34,077 bases of DNA from Pseudomonadota bacterium (GTDB lineage Bacteria; Myxococcota_A; UBA9042): the NCBI GenBank assembly GCA_005792545.1, contig SXRM01000235.1:1-34077 (forward strand). Direction: 5' to 3'. This document shows positions 15,383 to 23,319 of this stretch, in pieces. The translations under genes and the position numbers were made by a program. A model generated the notes under the pieces. That model saw only the letters and a program-made list of their open reading frames with translations. It ran no database searches and was not told the DNA's origin. Each line of letters begins with the position of its first letter. The first letter of the stretch is position 1.

Positions 15383-17398
15383 TCACCAAATCGTGCAGGT
15401 AGATTTCGGGGCCATTGGTGTGCCCGCCTTGCATCCGAATGCGGCGACAAATGCAGGATGATTGCGAGCCGCAGCGTCGACGCGTAGGCGTGGCGGCGGA
15501 TGCGGACCCCGCGCCAACATGTCGCGTTCCGTTTCGGCCGGCAGAACGGCGCACCAGGCTTGCGCATACGCAACGAAAAAGGTCCGATCGGCTTGCAGTG
15601 CATCGACGTTGTGCGGCAGCGCCCGTCGCATGGCGGTGTGCGCCGCGCGCAGGCCTGCGATGTCGGCGGCGAGTTCTGAGACGAGGGCGTTTGGACTCAC
15701 GCGCAGCCCCGTGCGTCTGGCGTCACTGGCAAGTTGCTCGGAAAGGCAGGTCACGGCCGAAGCCAGCCCAACCGCGCTGGCCGGCGTCCACCAAGACCGC
15801 AGCGTGCCGTCGGCATCGAAAAAGCCGCCTTCGCGATCGATGGCATGGACGGCCTCATGGCCGAGCAACGCGCCGAGGCCGCCAAATCGAAGCCCGACGC
15901 TGGCTGTCTTGGGCCACAACGGCGGTTGGAAAATCACGGGCGATACGAAGATCGCGTTGCGCTGAGGGTCAAAGTACGTCCCGGCTTCGGCGGCAGTCGA
16001 CAGGGCTCTGCCCAACTGCGGGGCCTTGCCTACCTGAGCAAGCTCCCAGGCGTTCTGCTGGCGACGCGCGGCCAATACGGACTCCACCAGGCCCGCGGAC
16101 TTGCCGGCGCTCCAGGCAGAAGGTGGCAGTGGTGCTAGTGCGACGTCGGCCAGCTTGGCTCCGGCAGTTGCCCGGGTCGGGGGATCAAGCCAGCCCGCGG
16201 AGGCAGATTGTTCAACCAGGGCGAGGCGAATCGCGAGCCAGGTCTCCGACAGGTCCCTTTGCCAGTGCTGCCCGCCTTTGCGCTTTAGCCACTCGGAGAA
16301 AACAGCGTGACCGTGCACCAGCAGCGTCAGGTCGAGGCAGCGGCCTTGCGCGTCTGGTGCCTGTTTGCCAGCCAGAGTGCGTTGCCATCGATCAGCAAGT
16401 CGCACCGCAGCTGGCCCCGCAAAGGGCAGAACGTCGCGCGCAATCGCCCATTGAACGTAGGCGACAAGATCGACCAGTGGCGCGGATTGCCATAGAACGT
16501 TGATTTCTTGAACTATCCTGGGCGACGTGATGATCCATTCCTCCGTGCCCGGCGTTCCGAACGCGCGCTGCCAGGTCGACCAAGGCAGCGACGTCACCGT
16601 GCCCTGCAACTGCTCAACGCCCATCGGATTGAACATGCCTGATGCATTGCGCCGTTCCTCCGGCGCCTTGCTCGACTTGGCGAGGCGAGTTTCGATGGCG
16701 ATGACGGCCTGCGCGGCCTCGGTGGCCGAGGCAACCCCGAAATGCGCCAGCACATCGCGAACATGGGCGGCATAGGCGTGGCGCAACTGAACCGCTGCGG
16801 GTCCCGTCGCAAGGTACGCGTCGCGGTTGCCCAGGCCGAGCGGCGGCTCGTCAATCCACAGCGCAGTGCGCTTGCCATTGCGCAAGTCTGGGTCCACTAC
16901 CCAGCGAAAGAACGGATGAATTCCAAAACCTTGAACGCGGCCAACCCATGCTGCAAGGCCTTCCATGTCCGCCGGCGCAGCAAAGTCGGGCAACGCGGCG
17001 CCCCTCGCCGTTTCGGCCAGGGCGGCTTCGCAACCGCTGTGGAACTGCGCAGCAGCTTGGAGGGCTTGGCGCGTGCTGGCCTGGCCCGCATCCTGGGCAA
17101 GCAACTCCCGCACTTCGGCGCGGAACCTCGCATGTGCCGCGTCGTACGCTGCAAAGGTGCCCGAATCCCCCACCGGAACTGGCGACAGCGGTCGCCAGGA
17201 ACCGCAGGCAAAGCGATACAGCTCCGAGCACGGATCGGCGGTCGCGTCCATGGCGCGCACGTCGAGACCCTCGGCCTGCAAGCTGGGCAGCCAACTCGTT
17301 TTGGGCGGGCGGCACAGCGCAGGGCTCGCAGGCCATAGACACACGGCTGCCGCAAAAACTGCGGCGAGGCCGTGCCTGACTGCGAGACTGGGCACCAT
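15383..17398 (-). CDS. M13 family (neprilysin-type) zinc metallopeptidase, exported
   Basis: A complete 671-residue M13 peptidase. A Sec-type signal (RHGLAAVFAAAVCLWPASPALC) is followed by the N-terminal M13 motif DPCSELYRFACGSWR. The zinc site is LLGHEAVHAIDREGGFFDADG (H514, E515, H518), with the third ligand Glu in SELAADIAG (E575, D579). The end RVDAAARNHPAFVAAFGC...GTPMAP...CTIW is the normal family C-terminus. M13 enzymes cleave peptides of modest size outside the cytoplasm. GGA lies upstream of the ATG as a weak ribosome site. It is first in a unit with the hydrolase-like lipoprotein 5 bases downstream. The 17399-17545 gap behind it holds repeat copy F. Confidence 0.92.
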   Translation of the reverse strand: MVPSLAVRHGLAAVFAAAVCLWPASPALCRPPKTSWLPSLQAEGLDVRAMDATADPCSELYRFACGSWRPLSPVPVGDSGTFAAYDAAHARFRAEVRELLAQDAGQASTRQALQAAAQFHSGCEAALAETARGAALPDFAAPADMEGLAAWVGRVQGFGIHPFFRWVVDPDLRNGKRTALWIDEPPLGLGNRDAYLATGPAAVQLRHAYAAHVRDVLAHFGVASATEAAQAVIAIETRLAKSSKAPEERRNASGMFNPMGVEQLQGTVTSLPWSTWQRAFGTPGTEEWIITSPRIVQEINVLWQSAPLVDLVAYVQWAIARDVLPFAGPAAVRLADRWQRTLAGKQAPDAQGRCLDLTLLVHGHAVFSEWLKRKGGQHWQRDLSETWLAIRLALVEQSASAGWLDPPTRATAGAKLADVALAPLPPSAWSAGKSAGLVESVLAARRQQNAWELAQVGKAPQLGRALSTAAEAGTYFDPQRNAIFVSPVIFQPPLWPKTASVGLRFGGLGALLGHEAVHAIDREGGFFDADGTLRSWWTPASAVGLASAVTCLSEQLASDARRTGLRVSPNALVSELAADIAGLRAAHTAMRRALPHNVDALQADRTFFVAYAQAWCAVLPAETERDMLARGPHPPPRLRVDAAARNHPAFVAAFGCKAGTPMAPKSTCTIW

Positions 17399-17482
17399 CT
17401 GATCCGTGGCGGCGCGGCAGATCCGGCTCGCCGCCAGAGCTTACCCGCAATCCCCGCAGCGCGCACCGTGCACGGACGCACC

Positions 17483-17495
17483 CATTATTCAGATC
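17483..17495 (+). repeat. Dispersed repeat copy F (degenerate)
   Basis: CATTATTCAGATC matches the core C-TTTRTTCAGATC with one change, continuing TGTG where other copies have NNTG. The upstream block is not conserved. It is the weakest of the eight copies, listed because of its position opposite copy G at the far end of the transposase gene. Confidence 0.45.
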
Positions 17496-17545
17496 TGTGA
17501 TTACATTGGATTCTCCTAGGCGCCGCAGCGCAGGCCGGGCCGCGG

Positions 17546-18628
17546 CTACGCGTTTCCGCCCAGTTGCGCTTCCAGCCCGAGTTCAAGCGCCAACCGCCCG
17601 GTTCGGGCTACCGCCGCAAACGTGTACAACGGGAATCGCACAGCGCGGGCAGCCTGGCCCTGCAGTGCGAGCAGCGCCTGCTCTGCCAACTCCTCGCGCG
17701 CCTTGAGGTGTGCTGCACGCACCCGTTCGTAGGCCACCATGTAGGCCTTAGCCAGCGCCGGGGTGTCGGCGTGCACGGGTGGCTTCTTACGCTTGCGCTC
17801 GTCTTGTTGCGTTGCAGCCTTTGGCGGTGGACGGTCAGCCATCATGCTCCTCTTCGCCGCCTCGCTGAGCGGCGCGGGCTGCACTGCCATCGTCAGGGGC
17901 CGCGGCTGAACACACCCTGATTTTTCAGCGATTCCATGGGCCTGAACAAAGCCCCCCTTCGTGCGCGCTCCCTTCCCAAAAACTCGCCAAGCCTCAGCGC
18001 CAGCGGCCTGGTACTTGGCTCGAACCTCGCTCTCGGATAGGCCCTGCCAGCAGGGCAGCACCGATAGCCTGACTTCAGGCAGCGTGGTGTAGGCCTCGTC
18101 GTTGTCGGCGCCGGAAATTCGCCGCTTGTCCAGCGTCTGTTGGTGGTAGTCAAAGTGGCGACCCACGACCGGCTCGCCGTACATGAGCGCGCGATTCGTG
18201 TTGGCGCCCGGCCAATTGTGCATGTCCCAATGCGCGTCGACCTTGACCGCCTGGCCCATGACGTAGGCGAGCCTTTCGGTCAGAATGTGGTCACCGGGCA
18301 GAATCGGGCGCACGTCGCAGCGACCGGCAAACACCGGGCCCCGGCGGTCCAGCACCCGGTTGGCATACCGTGCCATACCACCGTGCACTTCGCACAAGAA
18401 GTCAGCCAGGGTATCTGGGTCCGGAGCACCGTAGATACCATGGTAATGATTAGACATAGCGAAGTAGGCGTAGACCTGTACCGGATACTTGCGCTGGGCC
18501 CGCGCGATGATCGCGTGGAACGCCGGCCCAAACTCCGGGTACTCGACAGGGTCGACGAGGTAAGCTCCGGCAACGGTGCGGGTGGTGACTTCGAAAAGCA
18601 GCGACGGATGGTAATAGCGGATTGTCAC
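17546..18628 (-). CDS. REP-associated-type tyrosine transposase (Y1, HUH; IS200-like superfamily)
   Basis: A 360-residue protein from GTG 18628, which has AGGA 7 bases upstream. A longer frame from 18778 would start inside the repeat and add an unlikely leader. The start VTIRYYHPSLLFEVTTRTVAG and AYFAMSNHYHGIYGAPD show the HUH pair (H61, H63). The catalytic Tyr is probably Y88 in GGMARYANRVLDRRGPVFAGR. About 200 further residues after the Y1 domain include a Lys-rich stretch (DERKRKKP) and an Ala-rich helical end. Such enzymes cut and rejoin single-stranded DNA at short repeats. Oddly, the gene itself contains a repeat copy in frame, encoding TKGGFVQ (residues 223-229). The catalytic motifs are intact, so it may be active. 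Confidence 0.8.
   Translation of the reverse strand: MTIRYYHPSLLFEVTTRTVAGAYLVDPVEYPEFGPAFHAIIARAQRKYPVQVYAYFAMSNHYHGIYGAPDPDTLADFLCEVHGGMARYANRVLDRRGPVFAGRCDVRPILPGDHILTERLAYVMGQAVKVDAHWDMHNWPGANTNRALMYGEPVVGRHFDYHQQTLDKRRISGADNDEAYTTLPEVRLSVLPCWQGLSESEVRAKYQAAGAEAWRVFGKGARTKGGFVQAHGIAEKSGCVQPRPLTMAVQPAPLSEAAKRSMMADRPPPKAATQQDERKRKKPPVHADTPALAKAYMVAYERVRAAHLKAREELAEQALLALQGQAARAVRFPLYTFAAVARTGRLALELGLEAQLGGNA
17942..17962 (-). repeat. Dispersed repeat copy C, inside the transposase gene
   Basis: On the minus strand this reads ACGAAGGGGGGCTTTGTTCAG. It matches copy D (20359-20382) over 23 bases, including the flanking GCACGAA, and copy A over 16. It lies within the open frame and is read as TKGGFVQ without breaking it. 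Confidence 0.8.
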
Positions 18629-18763
18629 GGTCAGGTCCTGCGCGACGGATGCGCGCACGCCGAGGTGATCGGTCAGACGCTGCAAAATGCCGCGCGACGG
18701 GCCAAAATTTGCTCCGCTTTGCGACGTCGAGAACCCGTTTTCAAGGCAGTTCCGTTGTAGTAT

Positions 18764-18791
18764 CAACGATCTGAACAAAGGCAGGGTCCAT
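18764..18791 (-). repeat. Dispersed repeat copy G (C-block type), upstream of the transposase
   Basis: On the minus strand: ATGGACCCTGCC, then TTTGTTCAGATCGTTG. It is 27/28 identical to copy B1 at 12514-12541. The bases just beyond form a small hairpin, CGTTG-ATACTA-CAACG (18753-18768). It lies about 135 bases upstream of the transposase start and 49 bases before the plus-strand gene at 18840. Confidence 0.85.
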
Positions 18792-18839
18792 GATCACGCC
18801 AGTTGCGTCGGCAGGCGGTGACAGGCCAAAATCGCGACG

Positions 18840-20312
18840 ATGTCGGCACCCAAAACACTGGCCCACCCTGAACCAGTCGACGAGCAAACGGAATCACCCG
18901 CGCGGAAGACAGTGTTTGCTGCCGGGCTGCTGCTGGCCATGTTCCTGCTTTCGGGCAGCCTCGCAGTGTACTGCGCTTGGTTACTGTGGCGCGGCGAAGC
19001 GGCCGAGGCCGTGCTGAGCGGCCTGCCCGGTGGATGTTCCAGGGTGCTGTTCGTTGATAAACCCCACTCCTCGCCTGCGGTTGCAGGTTTGATGGCACAT
19101 CACGCGGTGCAATGGACTGGCGGCGGTGACGCGACCGCGCTGTTGAAGGGCTTGTCGACCGCTCCACCACCCGAGGAGATTGACTCCACCCAGGCAATTG
19201 CCTTGTGCTATCGCGGAAACTGGTGGTTTGGAGCGGCAGTGCCGGCACAAGGTGCTGCGGCCGAGGGCGCGGCGAGAGCGTTTGCAGCGTGGGTGGGCCA
19301 GGCGCTGGGACAGACGGTGGGCACGCCTTCTGGGGGACCGAGAAAAGGGGCGTGGAGTCGATGGGTTAGCCTAGCTGGGGCGCAGGTCCTGTGGATTGCC
19401 CGCGACGGTGGAAACGTTGTACAGGCTGCCTGGTCGCCTTCGGCTTCGACGCCCACGGATAACATCGACCAGGCCGATGGCGCGATGGACGACATGTTGG
19501 CAGCAATGCAGACGCGAACCCTGCAAAACGACGAACTCTTTCGGGCCGCCTTGGAGCGTTCCGGTGGCGGGGACGTGCATACCTTTGAACGCGGCCCGCC
19601 CCTGGCGGCATCGCTTGGTGCATCATCGGGCTGGTCAGAAACCGCCTCAAGCATTGATTGGCGGGGCGCGGCGCTGCGGGTCGAAGGCGAGAGCCTGATT
19701 GTTCACGAACATCTGGGCGGGGGCCAGCGCGTGGCGGCGTGGCTCAAGCGGCGCTTCGACATGCCTGTCGAGTTCGATGCCGCCCGCGTGCTGCCGGCAG
19801 AGGGCGTCGTTGCGTGGGGCGTCGACCGCTATTCGCATATTCTCGCTGCGGATATTGACCTTGTAGCAATGTCACTCGCAGCACGCCGTGCAGCGATGCC
19901 AAGCGCAACAGCCGCGACCGACAAAGCCTGGAAGGCGGCACTGGTTGGGCCGGTGGCGTGGTTCCGTGGCGAGGACGGCTGCACCACATTCGCCGCACAG
20001 GTCTCCGCCGACTGGAAAACGCGCCCAGAGGCTCTGCCGGCGCCAGTGGCAACGGCAAGCTGTCGACAGCCGGTGCGCAAGTGGTCAGGCGCGCACTTGC
20101 TGGCGGGCTCGCCAGCGGGCGTTTCGCACCTGGAGCGCGTACTGACTGGGTCGGCTCGCTCGCTCGCGGCAACCGGCCTCAGCCGAGACGCGCAACGCAT
20201 GGCAAGCTCGACCAATGGTTGGCGTGACAATAGCGCAAAAGGCCTGCAAGTGTTGGAGTGGACCTGGGTCGACACTGGCATTGTGGTTGAGCGCACCTAT
20301 CGCGGCAAGTAG
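18840..20312 (+). CDS. Single-pass membrane protein of unknown function
   Basis: I do not recognise this 490-residue protein. A short cytoplasmic N-terminus is followed by one membrane helix (residues ~24-50, VFAAGLLLAMFLLSGSLAVYCAWLLW). A large periplasmic domain follows, rich in Ala, Gly and Trp, with scattered Cys (CSRVLFVD, ALCYRG, EDGCTTFAAQ, TASCRQP). No signal cleavage site is seen. ATG 18840 has no clear ribosome site. It precedes the thiol-kinase operon on the same strand but is separated by 139 bases and repeat copy D, so it may be a separate unit. Confidence 0.7.
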   Translation: MSAPKTLAHPEPVDEQTESPARKTVFAAGLLLAMFLLSGSLAVYCAWLLWRGEAAEAVLSGLPGGCSRVLFVDKPHSSPAVAGLMAHHAVQWTGGGDATALLKGLSTAPPPEEIDSTQAIALCYRGNWWFGAAVPAQGAAAEGAARAFAAWVGQALGQTVGTPSGGPRKGAWSRWVSLAGAQVLWIARDGGNVVQAAWSPSASTPTDNIDQADGAMDDMLAAMQTRTLQNDELFRAALERSGGGDVHTFERGPPLAASLGASSGWSETASSIDWRGAALRVEGESLIVHEHLGGGQRVAAWLKRRFDMPVEFDAARVLPAEGVVAWGVDRYSHILAADIDLVAMSLAARRAAMPSATAATDKAWKAALVGPVAWFRGEDGCTTFAAQVSADWKTRPEALPAPVATASCRQPVRKWSGAHLLAGSPAGVSHLERVLTGSARSLAATGLSRDAQRMASSTNGWRDNSAKGLQVLEWTWVDTGIVVERTYRGK

Positions 20313-20358
20313 CGGTGGCGCAGGGTTGGTCCGACGTTTTTCGCAAAACATTCATTGG

Positions 20359-20382
20359 TCTGAACAAAGCCCCCCTTCGTGC
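20359..20382 (-). repeat. Dispersed repeat copy D (G-block type)
   Basis: On the minus strand GCACGAAGGGGGGCTTTGTTCAGA, identical to copy C over 23 bases. Downstream, GTTTT-GCGA-AAAAC (20337-20350) can form a small hairpin. It lies in the 139-base gap between the 18840 and 20452 genes, both on the other strand. Confidence 0.85.
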
Positions 20383-20451
20383 TAGCCCGGTCTTGCTTGA
20401 TGGGACCGCCTTGGCCTAGTGTATCGGCGCGGAAACCCGCTTTGACACGCC

Positions 20452-21363
20452 GTGGCCCACGCGCTCCAGCCCCAGGAACAGGATCCCGCACCAGCCTGGC
20501 TTTGGGTGCCGATCCTGCTCATCGTCGCTGGCGTCTTCGCGACGGCGACAGGCGTGCGCCCGGTGGCACGTCCACAGCGCGCTGCTGCAATGGCATCAGG
20601 GCGACCAGCAAGCAGCGAGGCGCGGATGCCACCTGCGCGACGGGCGAGGCAAGTCACTGCTGGTAGCGAGCGCTGCCGCGACCGCTCCGGGGTTTGTGCG
20701 CCAATTGCGACCTTCAGACCAGGCAAAGGAGGCGCGGGACGCCCAGGCTGGTTGCGCCAGGGTGCCGACAAACCCGTTCGCGTCACGGAAGCCCAGGCTG
20801 CCGGTCTCGCGGGCGATGCGACGCCCGGAAACGCCGACTTCAGTCCGCCGCAGTTTGGCAAGGGCCGCCCGGTATGGCTTTCGCTGGGCGCCTTGTGGTG
20901 CAAGCCGTGCAAGGCGGAACTGGGCGACGTCGTCGCGGCTGTGGCCACGCTCGGCAAGGGCAAGGACCCTTCAATCCACCCGCAGCTCGTGTTGGTTCTG
21001 GGCGAGACCGCTGCCGGTCACACCCTCGCGCGCGCGCGCAAAGAAATGCTGAGCGACCACGCGCGCATGCGGCCGGACCAGCAACCCGTCACCGTGCCGC
21101 AGTGGATGCAATTCCGGGCAGACTTGCTCAACCGGTGGCCGCCCGCTTTGGCTGCCCTGCTGGGTGTGGACGCTGACGCGCTGTCCTTGCCACTCAATGC
21201 CGTGTTTGATCGCTGCGGCAACCTGTGGGACGCCCACCAGGGCGCGCTATCGCCTGCAGTGACGGATCGCTTCGCGCAACGCCTGCGCTGGTCGGAGCGC
21301 TTGCACGCGCGCGGGCAATTGCCTTGCGATGAGACCAGACGACCGGGCGAGGCCACACGGTGA
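20452..21363 (+). CDS. Membrane-anchored thioredoxin-like protein (TlpA-type, WCKPC)
   Basis: A 303-residue protein with one N-terminal membrane helix (residues ~16-34, WLWVPILLIVAGVFATATG). An Arg/Pro-rich linker leads to a thioredoxin fold: PVWLSLGALWCKPCKAELGDVVA (active site C150-C153), followed by LVLVLGE. WCxPC with Lys-Pro is typical of TlpA/ResA-like thiol-disulfide proteins. It would act in the periplasm on disulfides, probably as a reductase or partner of the VKOR fusion four genes on. GTG 20452 is the only in-frame start before the helix, with no good ribosome site. Its TGA overlaps the GTG of the next gene by 4 bases, so translation is coupled. Confidence 0.8.
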   Translation: MAHALQPQEQDPAPAWLWVPILLIVAGVFATATGVRPVARPQRAAAMASGRPASSEARMPPARRARQVTAGSERCRDRSGVCAPIATFRPGKGGAGRPGWLRQGADKPVRVTEAQAAGLAGDATPGNADFSPPQFGKGRPVWLSLGALWCKPCKAELGDVVAAVATLGKGKDPSIHPQLVLVLGETAAGHTLARARKEMLSDHARMRPDQQPVTVPQWMQFRADLLNRWPPALAALLGVDADALSLPLNAVFDRCGNLWDAHQGALSPAVTDRFAQRLRWSERLHARGQLPCDETRRPGEATR

Positions 21364-21971
21364 AAGCGACCGTGGATCACCAAAGCGTGGCGGGCGCCCT
21401 GTTGTCGATCGCGGTCGCTGGCTATTCGGCTGACGTGCAACCATTGGACCGCGTCATCCTTTTCGCGGCAGCGGCAGCGGCGGCTGGCAACGCTTGGCGG
21501 GCAATGGGCTCGAGCCAAATCAGGGCGTCGGCGGTCGGCCTCGCGCTGGGCGGGCAAGCCATTGTGCTGCTTGGCCAAGCCGTTAGTCCGTCAGCCACCG
21601 CTGCGACGGCACTGGCGGCGACATGGACGTTGGGGTCCGCGCTTGTGGTTTTCTCGACTGCACTTGCTCCGGGAATTCGCCGAACTGCGCTCGCCGCAGC
21701 TTCCGCTGGGATGGCGGTGGCAGTCGTTGCCGGCGTACTGGCGAGGGCAGAGGCGGAACTGTCGGGGGCCAGCGCTGGCGCCCTTGGCCTCGCTGGCCTG
21801 CTGGTCGGCGCGGATCCGATCGCGCGCGCGTACGCCGGTCTAAGGACGGAACCGTCAACTGCCTCGCCGAGCCGTCAGACCTTGGCCAGCCTTGCCGTCT
21901 GGTGGTTGGCCATTGGCGTCGTGGCCGTGGCGGTTGCCCGCGCGGCGTGGCGCACATGGGGAGACACCTGA
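21360..21971 (+). CDS. Polytopic membrane protein of unknown function
   Basis: A 203-residue, strongly hydrophobic protein with about six or seven membrane helices, for example GQAIVLLGQAV, TWTLGSALVVFSTAL and LAVWWLAIGVVAVAVA. No charged catalytic motif or Cys pair is visible. It overlaps both neighbours (GTGA at 21360-21363 and TGATG at 21969-21973), so it belongs to the thiol-kinase operon. It may be a membrane partner or electron-transfer subunit; I cannot tell from sequence. Confidence 0.72.
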   Translation: MKATVDHQSVAGALLSIAVAGYSADVQPLDRVILFAAAAAAAGNAWRAMGSSQIRASAVGLALGGQAIVLLGQAVSPSATAATALAATWTLGSALVVFSTALAPGIRRTALAAASAGMAVAVVAGVLARAEAELSGASAGALGLAGLLVGADPIARAYAGLRTEPSTASPSRQTLASLAVWWLAIGVVAVAVARAAWRTWGDT

Positions 21972-22228
21972 TGGAACACGCCAACTTGTGCCCGCTATGC
22001 GTAGAGCCGCGCTGGCACGGCTGTAAGCACCCTGGTTGCCCTTCGCGTGTCGAGGCGCAACCCATTGTCGGCAAACTGAGTGACTTCTTGCCGACGGCCC
22101 CCAGCCTGGTCCGCCAGGGCGACGCGAAGCCGACCGCTGCGAGCATTCAGCCACCTTATCCACACCAAAACGGCGCAAACCTGCAGACCAGCACGGATAC
22201 ACTGAGCGCGACGGAGGACAGGTCGTGA
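21971..22228 (+). CDS. Small 85-residue protein with a zinc-ribbon-like Cys cluster
   Basis: A short gene starting at ATG 21971, which overlaps the previous stop (TGATG). It begins MEHANLCPLCVEPRWHGCKHPGC: CPLC then C-x4-C, with two His nearby, resembling a zinc ribbon. The remaining ~60 residues are polar and probably unfolded. A longer frame reaching back to 21623 is just an overlap with the membrane protein. The overlaps at both ends (TGATG before, GTGA after) make this a real operon member. Function is unknown; it could be a metal-binding adaptor for the kinase. Confidence 0.65.
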   Translation: MEHANLCPLCVEPRWHGCKHPGCPSRVEAQPIVGKLSDFLPTAPSLVRQGDAKPTAASIQPPYPHQNGANLQTSTDTLSATEDRS

Positions 22229-23319
22229 GCGTGCTTTCCCCGGCAGCACCGCCCGCCGATGGGCAGTGGTCTGTTGCGACTGCCTTCCAAATGGGCGCCG
22301 GCCACTACGTGCAACACATTGTGGCTGCGGCGAGCGTGCGCCTGCCTGGGGGCGTGGCATTTGCTGTGGTCGAGACCGTTCCCGATCCCGACCGACCAGC
22401 AGCGTTTGCGCACGCGATCTGCAATGCATTTTGCGACGTCGTGGCCAAAGAAGCCGCGAGCGAGCGACCGCATCGGCAGCCGACCAAGGCCCTGCACCTG
22501 CTGCGCGCCGGCGTCGAAGCCAAGGGTGTCGCCGATGACCTTCGACAGTGCCCCGACCAGACGGCACTGGCCCAAACTGACCCAACAGGTGTGCGTATGG
22601 CGCAGCCGTTTGGCGGCGCGCTGCTGGCGGTGTTGGCCAACGACGGCGGCCTGGCCTGTGCATTCGTGGGCGATCCCACGCTGTGGCTGCTTGGAGCAGA
22701 GGGCAGTTGGGGCAAGTGCGACGCCATTTTGCGCCATGCCCGGGTGCTGCGCGACGAAACGACGGCCAACCGCGAGCGGCTGCTGCGTGAGGTGTTGTTC
22801 TGCGAAGTGACTGACGTACGCTGCGCGTATGCCGTGACTTCGGCGTTAGTCCGCGACGCCAGTCAGGCGACGGTCACGGGCGGTTTTCAGATCCCGCAAA
22901 CCCCACCTGAGGCAGCAAGGTTGGCGCATCAACTGTTGCGCACCAGCCTGGGCAAACAGCGCGACAACCCTGAAACCAGCGACGGCGTGGCCGTGGCGTG
23001 CGCTGTGCGGTGCCTGCGCGAGGAGGTTGGGCGGCGCATTGCCCGAGCGGCGCTGTACTGGTCGATGGCTGGCGCATTTGGGATCGGCGCACTGGTTGGC
23101 GCAAGCGCCTTGCACAGTCCGCTATACCCCGGTCAGCCAGCCGAGCCGTCGCACGAGGCCCAAGCGACGGCGCCGCCTGTTTCGCCAGCCGTGCCGGCGC
23201 AATTGCCCGAAGCAACCACTGCCGCGCTGGCCGATCTATTGCCGGATTGCCCTGTCGAAGGCGCTCCGGCCCCTGCTGCGGCTGCCTCCGAACCCACGCC
23301 GGCAGTTGGCGCACCGTGA
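22225..23319 (+). CDS. PP2C-like protein, apparently a degenerate phosphatase, with a membrane helix
   Basis: A 364-residue protein. GTG 22225 has GGAGGA 6 bases upstream and overlaps the preceding TGA. The first ~265 residues have the strand order of PPM/PP2C phosphatases: WSVATAFQMGAGHYVQ at the start, GGALLAVLANDGGLACAFVGDPTLWLL (GD at 149-150) and ETSDGVAVACAVR near the end. The metal-binding DG of the usual FAVxDGxGG is missing: the matching segment reads VAFAVVETVPDP. I infer a pseudophosphatase. A membrane helix follows (residues ~276-298), then a Pro/Ala-rich tail, probably periplasmic. It immediately precedes and overlaps the kinase, as PP2C-kinase pairs often do. Confidence 0.55.
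   Translation: MSVLSPAAPPADGQWSVATAFQMGAGHYVQHIVAAASVRLPGGVAFAVVETVPDPDRPAAFAHAICNAFCDVVAKEAASERPHRQPTKALHLLRAGVEAKGVADDLRQCPDQTALAQTDPTGVRMAQPFGGALLAVLANDGGLACAFVGDPTLWLLGAEGSWGKCDAILRHARVLRDETTANRERLLREVLFCEVTDVRCAYAVTSALVRDASQATVTGGFQIPQTPPEAARLAHQLLRTSLGKQRDNPETSDGVAVACAVRCLREEVGRRIARAALYWSMAGAFGIGALVGASALHSPLYPGQPAEPSHEAQATAPPVSPAVPAQLPEATTAALADLLPDCPVEGAPAPAAAASEPTPAVGAP

Larger units (their letters stand above)
17483..18791 (-). mobile_element. RAYT-like module bracketed by inverted copies of the dispersed repeat
   Basis: A transposase gene lies between a degenerate repeat copy on the plus strand (17483-17495) and a full copy on the minus strand (18764-18791). Both cores point inward: ATTATTCAGATC from the left and TTGTTCAGATCG from the right. 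This is the arrangement known for REP-associated tyrosine transposases, which are normally single-copy and flanked by inverted REP sequences. I see no target-site duplication, tnpB or accessory gene. The boundaries are my inference from the two repeats. Confidence 0.5.

Noticed and set aside
17483..18791. A complete IS200/IS605 element
   Set aside because: There is no tnpB, no obvious subterminal hairpins or target duplication, and the protein is longer than TnpA; a RAYT-like module fits better.
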